A stretch of 42,890 nt of DNA from Candidatus Brocadiaceae bacterium. GTDB taxonomy: Bacteria > Planctomycetota > Brocadiia > Brocadiales > Brocadiaceae. The DNA lies in contig JACVXV010000007.1 in the NCBI GenBank assembly GCA_015661205.1, positions 1-42,890 of the forward strand, in the 5' to 3' direction. The notes below the pieces were generated by a model. That model worked only from the letters and a program-made list of their open reading frames with translations, did not search any database and was not told the origin of the DNA. Made by a program: the position numbers and the translations under genes. Of the stretch, positions 39,413 through 42,890 are shown piece after piece (the stretch's first letter is position 1; each line of letters starts with the position of its first letter).

Positions 39413-42328
39413 CTACGCTTCCCACCGGTAAAATGAAAGGGCGCCGTTTTCCAGCGCCCATTTTTTAAAGATATCGGTCTGAACATAAATGGCTTCCTTA
39501 AACGACAAGGTATTCTTCGAGTCCTTCTTCTCCATCTCCGCCTCGAATTCGTTGACAAAGGTTTTTACCGCCTCTTTTTTGAGATACCACCCGTTTTCGG
39601 CGCCGATAAAATCCTCTTCGGTAATCATCTTCAGATTTATCAAACGCACTATCAACCGGTCAATCTTCGCCCTGAATAGCTCCTCAATGTCGCACACCAG
39701 CGATTCGTAATTGTCCTGGTCGCTGTGTAAAAATCCCAGGTAGGGGTTCAGGCCAACCGCGCGCACTGTGGCGTTTATGCGTGAAAAAAGGAGGTAGTAT
39801 CCGAAATTAAGCAGCGAATTTATCCGGTCAGGATTTCTCCGTTCCCGTTTTTTGAGATGAAAGGCCTCGTGGTCAATAAAGTTGTTCAATCTCTTATAAA
39901 TCCTCCTGGCGGCCAAACCCTCAAACCCCCGCGCCTGCTGCACGTCTCCGGCGTAATACATCTGCCGTACCAAACCTTCAATCTCCCCGATAAAAAGATG
40001 CATATCTTTCTCGTATCGCTGTTTAAAAAAAGAGATATAGTTGCGCAACTTGCCCGCAGCAAACTCCTTTGCTATACTGAGATGCTCTGTATCGGAAAGG
40101 CCGTAAAACCTCCTCCCATGCTCATAGCAAACGTCATAATGTTTTTTTGTGTCCGGTCTTATCGTCGTAATGTAATAGCCCGTGTTGAGCGTGATGGTAA
40201 AGGGAATGTTGCTGTCCGTGCATTTCCGTATGAGCGCCGTAGAGAAAACGGACTTTTCCATGACCATGATCTCGCTTATCCTTCGGAGAGGAATCGTCTC
40301 AATGATCTTCTTGTCCTTGTACATGTCCAGCGCGTCGCCGTTGAGCGACAAGAAGAGATAGGGTTCCGTAATATAGAGCGGTTTTTTTAGCAGTTTGAAG
40401 TCTTCACCATGCTCCACGACTACTGCCGATTTCTCGAACCGCATCCCCAGGAACTGAAACCCCTCCGCTATTGACCTGATTGCAGTTTTCTCCTTTTTAA
40501 TCTTCAAACCAAGCTGCGAAAGGAACGATTCCGTACCTGCCAGGACACGTTCCGCATCCTCCTTTGTCTTCGTCAGGATAATAAAGTCATCGGCATATCG
40601 CACCATTCTCACCCCGCCGGAAGGCGCGCTGTTGGTCAAATCCAGGGCGACGTCTCCCGCACCAGCCATCGGCGACGGCACAGGGGAACAACCGCCGCCG
40701 CTATTTTCAATGGTTGCCTCGTCACTGCCGCCGTTCCATTGTTTTACCCGTTCATCGAAGGCGTCCAGGTAGAGATTCGCAAGGATAGGTGAAAGCGGGC
40801 TGCCCTGGGCGAGTCCTTTTCTGCGTTCATAGCACACGCCGTTCAGTATATACCCGTGCCTGATGGATTTCAGCAGGATATCTTTTAAAACAGTATCTTT
40901 TTCCGGAATGTAATAATCGAGTTGGCGTGTCAACGTCTTCAGGTCTACAGAAGGGTAGAAGTCCTCAATATCCGATTCGAGTACATACTGGAATCCTTCT
41001 GCAATGGCCGCCTGGATGATTTCAACAGACCGCTGCCGGGAAACACCCTTCCTGCACCCGATGGATTCCTCTTCGAAAAAACGGTCAAAAACGGTAGAAA
41101 TAGTCTTCAGGAGATATTGCTGAACAATCAGGTCTCTCACCTGCAACTGTTCAACCAGCCGGTCGTCGCCCCCTTTTTTCTTTATCGTAAAGGCCGTTGC
41201 GGGCGACGGCAGGTACGTATTCCCGGTGATTTGCTGAAGGACGTTCTCCGCATAGACCTCCTCGTTGAATGGAAACATTTCCGTCTCCGACAGGGATTGC
41301 AGCGCGTTATCGTATCTGTCCACCACGTCGTTGATAACGGATACTATCGCCTTCTTTGCGGGAAAAAAACCCGTAAAATAGCCCGGCGAATCCCCGTGCG
41401 CCAGGTAATATCCCTGTGAATTGGAAAGCTTCGTCCCGGCATGGAGCTCGCTTCCCAGTATCAAAAACGGCAGGAAGTCATGAAACCTCCCCTTTATATA
41501 GAGCTTCCCCACGCACCCGTTAATGTATTGCGTATGGCCGCCTTGAGACCGTGAGCCATGCCTGATTTCCGTATAATTCCAATAATAGGGGAGGATAGAA
41601 AACAGGTCGTCCCTGCTGTGATAAACAATCTCCCTTCCCAACAACCTCGAAAACCGCCTTTCGAATGACTTAATGAAGGCAACCTGGCTGATGTAGGTGC
41701 GCGACTTGCCTTTCACGGCCTTAAAGGGAAACGGCGTTAAAAACTCCAGGCACATCTCCCCATCCCCTTTGTGTATGCCATGCTCAGCGGCAACCATTTC
41801 GAATGAGCGTTCTTCAATTTCAGCCATTTCGACCATTTCAAAATTCCTGCCGGTCTCCGGGTCTGCGAGATAGGCACGAAATGCATCCCTCCACTGCCGG
41901 GCGTATCCTTCCCCTTTCCTGAAAAAGTATATTTCAAGCGGGATCGTGTCTGAAACCTGCATCCTGAAATTATGCCTCCTGTTCTTCACGTGAAACACCG
42001 GCAGCAGTTCGTCATCACTTTCCTCCGCGGAACGGTCACCCCGGATGGTTTCTTTCTTATTTTCGTTATCGCACGGCGTCACACCCTGATCAGGGGATAG
42101 TGGGCATTCCTGTTTTATGTTGGGAGGGATTGCTAAGACGTCGCCCCGTTCCGGTGAAGGCGGCAGGGGGGATAGGGGGGAGAGAGACGAGGAAACCCCT
42201 TTTATTATTGCCTGAAACACGGAAAAGGGATGCGCCGTCATCGCCGGCAATGAGCGGATATTAACCAGCTTCACGCAGAGGCGGCGCCAGTGCAGGCCGG
42301 AAAAGGGATGTGAACCGTCAGATTTCAT
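39413..42328 (-). CDS. Cas6-reverse transcriptase-Cas1 fusion protein (CRISPR spacer acquisition from RNA)
   Basis: 971 aa from the ATG at 42328. Cas6 part, about 1-345: LEFLTPFPFKAVKGK and the glycine-rich C-terminal block GKLYIKGRFHDFLPFLILGS followed by ELHAGTKLSNSQGYY (271-308). RT part, about 375-635: DIEDFYPSVD (first Asp 453), QGSPLSPILANLYLD (from 508), VRYADDF (YADD 578-581), LGLKIKKEKT and GFQFLGMRF. Cas1 part, about 650-971: catalytic Glu803 (FEGLAARRIYKRL), His868 (YLGFLHSDQD) and Asp880 (CDIEELFR). All three activities look possible. Two low-complexity insertions occur, at 48-107 and 532-572. Such fusions belong to Type III systems, process crRNA and acquire spacers from RNA. No cas2, effector gene or array is beside it. 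The frame extends to 42502, but that part is repeat sequence. No strong ribosome-binding site is seen. Confidence 0.93.
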   Translation of the reverse strand: MKSDGSHPFSGLHWRRLCVKLVNIRSLPAMTAHPFSVFQAIIKGVSSSLSPLSPLPPSPERGDVLAIPPNIKQECPLSPDQGVTPCDNENKKETIRGDRSAEESDDELLPVFHVKNRRHNFRMQVSDTIPLEIYFFRKGEGYARQWRDAFRAYLADPETGRNFEMVEMAEIEERSFEMVAAEHGIHKGDGEMCLEFLTPFPFKAVKGKSRTYISQVAFIKSFERRFSRLLGREIVYHSRDDLFSILPYYWNYTEIRHGSRSQGGHTQYINGCVGKLYIKGRFHDFLPFLILGSELHAGTKLSNSQGYYLAHGDSPGYFTGFFPAKKAIVSVINDVVDRYDNALQSLSETEMFPFNEEVYAENVLQQITGNTYLPSPATAFTIKKKGGDDRLVEQLQVRDLIVQQYLLKTISTVFDRFFEEESIGCRKGVSRQRSVEIIQAAIAEGFQYVLESDIEDFYPSVDLKTLTRQLDYYIPEKDTVLKDILLKSIRHGYILNGVCYERRKGLAQGSPLSPILANLYLDAFDERVKQWNGGSDEATIENSGGGCSPVPSPMAGAGDVALDLTNSAPSGGVRMVRYADDFIILTKTKEDAERVLAGTESFLSQLGLKIKKEKTAIRSIAEGFQFLGMRFEKSAVVVEHGEDFKLLKKPLYITEPYLFLSLNGDALDMYKDKKIIETIPLRRISEIMVMEKSVFSTALIRKCTDSNIPFTITLNTGYYITTIRPDTKKHYDVCYEHGRRFYGLSDTEHLSIAKEFAAGKLRNYISFFKQRYEKDMHLFIGEIEGLVRQMYYAGDVQQARGFEGLAARRIYKRLNNFIDHEAFHLKKRERRNPDRINSLLNFGYYLLFSRINATVRAVGLNPYLGFLHSDQDNYESLVCDIEELFRAKIDRLIVRLINLKMITEEDFIGAENGWYLKKEAVKTFVNEFEAEMEKKDSKNTLSFKEAIYVQTDIFKKWALENGALSFYRWEA

Positions 42329-42715
42329 AATGCTGCAAAGCCGTAACCAAAAAAAGGATAATTGAAGCAACGGTTCACCGCAGAGGGCGCAGAGAACAAC
42401 GTTTTGGCAACTCGAAACCCGGAACCAAAACCGTAGCCACCGTTTCAGTCCCAGCCGGCTGGGATGTCCTTTCGGACTACCCTTTTTAAGTTGTTGCGAC
42501 AAAAGGGGTTAAATCGCCAAAATTCAGAACCTCCCCCTAATGAAGTTTTGATTTTTACCGTTTTTCCGTTATATGACATAAGCATATCCATCGTCAAGAC
42601 CCATCATCTTTGCGCCCTTTGCGGTGATTTCTGTTTCTGGTTTGAGGTTTCGGGTTTTATGTTGTAGGGCATCTGAGCGGCGTGCAGGGTAAAGTGGATA
42701 GGGTTACGATGGTAG
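42329..42715. other. Upstream region of the Cas6-RT-Cas1 gene with ACCGCAGAGGGCGCAGAG repeats
   Basis: CACCGCAGAGGGCGCAGAG at about 42376-42395 and an inverted partner GCGCCCTTTGCGGTGA at about 42611-42626 could form a large hairpin. A related ACCGCAGAGAACGCAGAG lies at 21956-21974. There is no CRISPR repeat, leader or cas2 frame in this 387-nt stretch. An open frame through 42502 in phase with the Cas gene is made of repeat sequence. Confidence 0.65.
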
Positions 42716-42890
42716 TTATTTCCAAACCCTTGATATTGCAATGCCAATGGTGGTACAACCGGCGGCAATGGCAAGTATCTTTACCAACAAGTCGGTATGA
42801 GACGCCCTTATGCGGAGTTCTGAAGATGTAATCTCATATCGGACGTCTTTAAATTTGCTGTCCATCTCAGAGCGCATATCTTTGAACTTA
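42716..42890 (-). CDS. Small coiled-coil protein with C-terminal membrane helix (DUF1640-like), partial
   Basis: Only the last 57 codons or so are visible, and the gene enters from beyond the right edge. The translation KFKDMRSEMDSKFKDVRYEI has a heptad-like repeat. It is followed by ASHTDLLVKILAIAAGCTTI and GIAISRVWK, a single membrane helix at the C-terminus. This layout resembles DUF1640/CCDC90-like proteins, which are common beside toxin-antitoxin or mobile genes. The function is unknown. It is on the same strand as, and upstream of, the Cas6-RT-Cas1 gene, with a gap of about 390 nt. Confidence 0.65.
   Translation of the reverse strand, partial: KFKDMRSEMDSKFKDVRYEITSSELRIRASHTDLLVKILAIAAGCTTIGIAISRVWK

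Noticed and set aside
42329-42502. 58-residue N-terminal extension of Cas6-RT-Cas1
   Set aside because: It consists of ACCGCAGAGGGCGCAGAG-type repeat DNA and has no ribosome-binding site; the ATG at 42328 is more plausible.

Overview
The window reads like a bacterial chromosome segment from a planctomycete, most likely an anammox-type member of the Brocadiales. This is inference. It rests on moderate GC, many compact genes separated by dispersed palindromic repeats, and a repeat whose translation (the VPTGLK...PTDKSV type) I recall from spurious ORFs in anammox genomes. No rRNA gene or taxonomic marker is present. I recognised no tRNA gene by eye and no CRISPR array.

Layout. 1-1308: the 5' end of a Type III-like DNA methyltransferase gene running off the left edge, then decayed DNA with a remnant of an ATP synthase alpha subunit. 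1309-7226 (minus strand): CoaB, a HEAT-repeat secreted protein, a phosphomannomutase/phosphoglucomutase with a Cys-rich extension, an iron-sulfur flavoprotein coupled to a UDP-glucuronate decarboxylase-like enzyme, and a macro-domain protein. 7400-12221 (plus strand): an orphan CbiM, the PgeF/YfiH peptidoglycan-editing protein, a B12-binding radical SAM protein with an apparent 1-nt frameshift, and a secreted protein of unknown function. 12254-23829: a surface-polysaccharide locus with two paralogous glycosyltransferases, a Wzx-like flippase, two polysaccharide-deacetylase-like proteins and a WbpB/WbpE/WbpD-like trio for a diacetamido-glucuronic acid sugar. It is interrupted by a plus-strand FabG and muconolactone-isomerase-like pair. 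24156-28904 (minus strand): a CcsA/HemX-like protein, HemA and a PAS-GGDEF-EAL protein. 29124-32187 (plus strand): a DUF1858 protein, Nfu, a Cys-rich protein of unknown function and a ThiF/HesA-like E1 enzyme. 32374-38962: accessory genes (AAA/DUF4143 ATPase, an acidic unknown protein, a small protein overlapping a broken nucleotidyltransferase), a cysteine desulfurase-like protein and a secreted DUF11-like protein. 39413-42328 (minus strand): a single-polypeptide Cas6-reverse transcriptase-Cas1 fusion. 42716-42890: the end of a small coiled-coil/membrane protein.

Two observations stand out. First, the Cas6-RT-Cas1 fusion has all recognisable RT and Cas1 catalytic residues. No Cas2, effector module or CRISPR array accompanies it in the visible flanks (about 39 kb downstream, about 0.5 kb upstream). 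It also carries two low-complexity insertions. Second, there is a family of hairpin modules with an invariant CCTACGG-type centre and arms that change in a compensatory way. These occur as composite elements at 1983-2341 and, inverted, at 39021-39340, with fragments near 36.2 and 37.7 kb. The left copy supplies the start codon and first residues of coaB, and the right copy sits just downstream of the Cas6-RT-Cas1 gene. At least five other dispersed palindromic repeat families fill most gaps.
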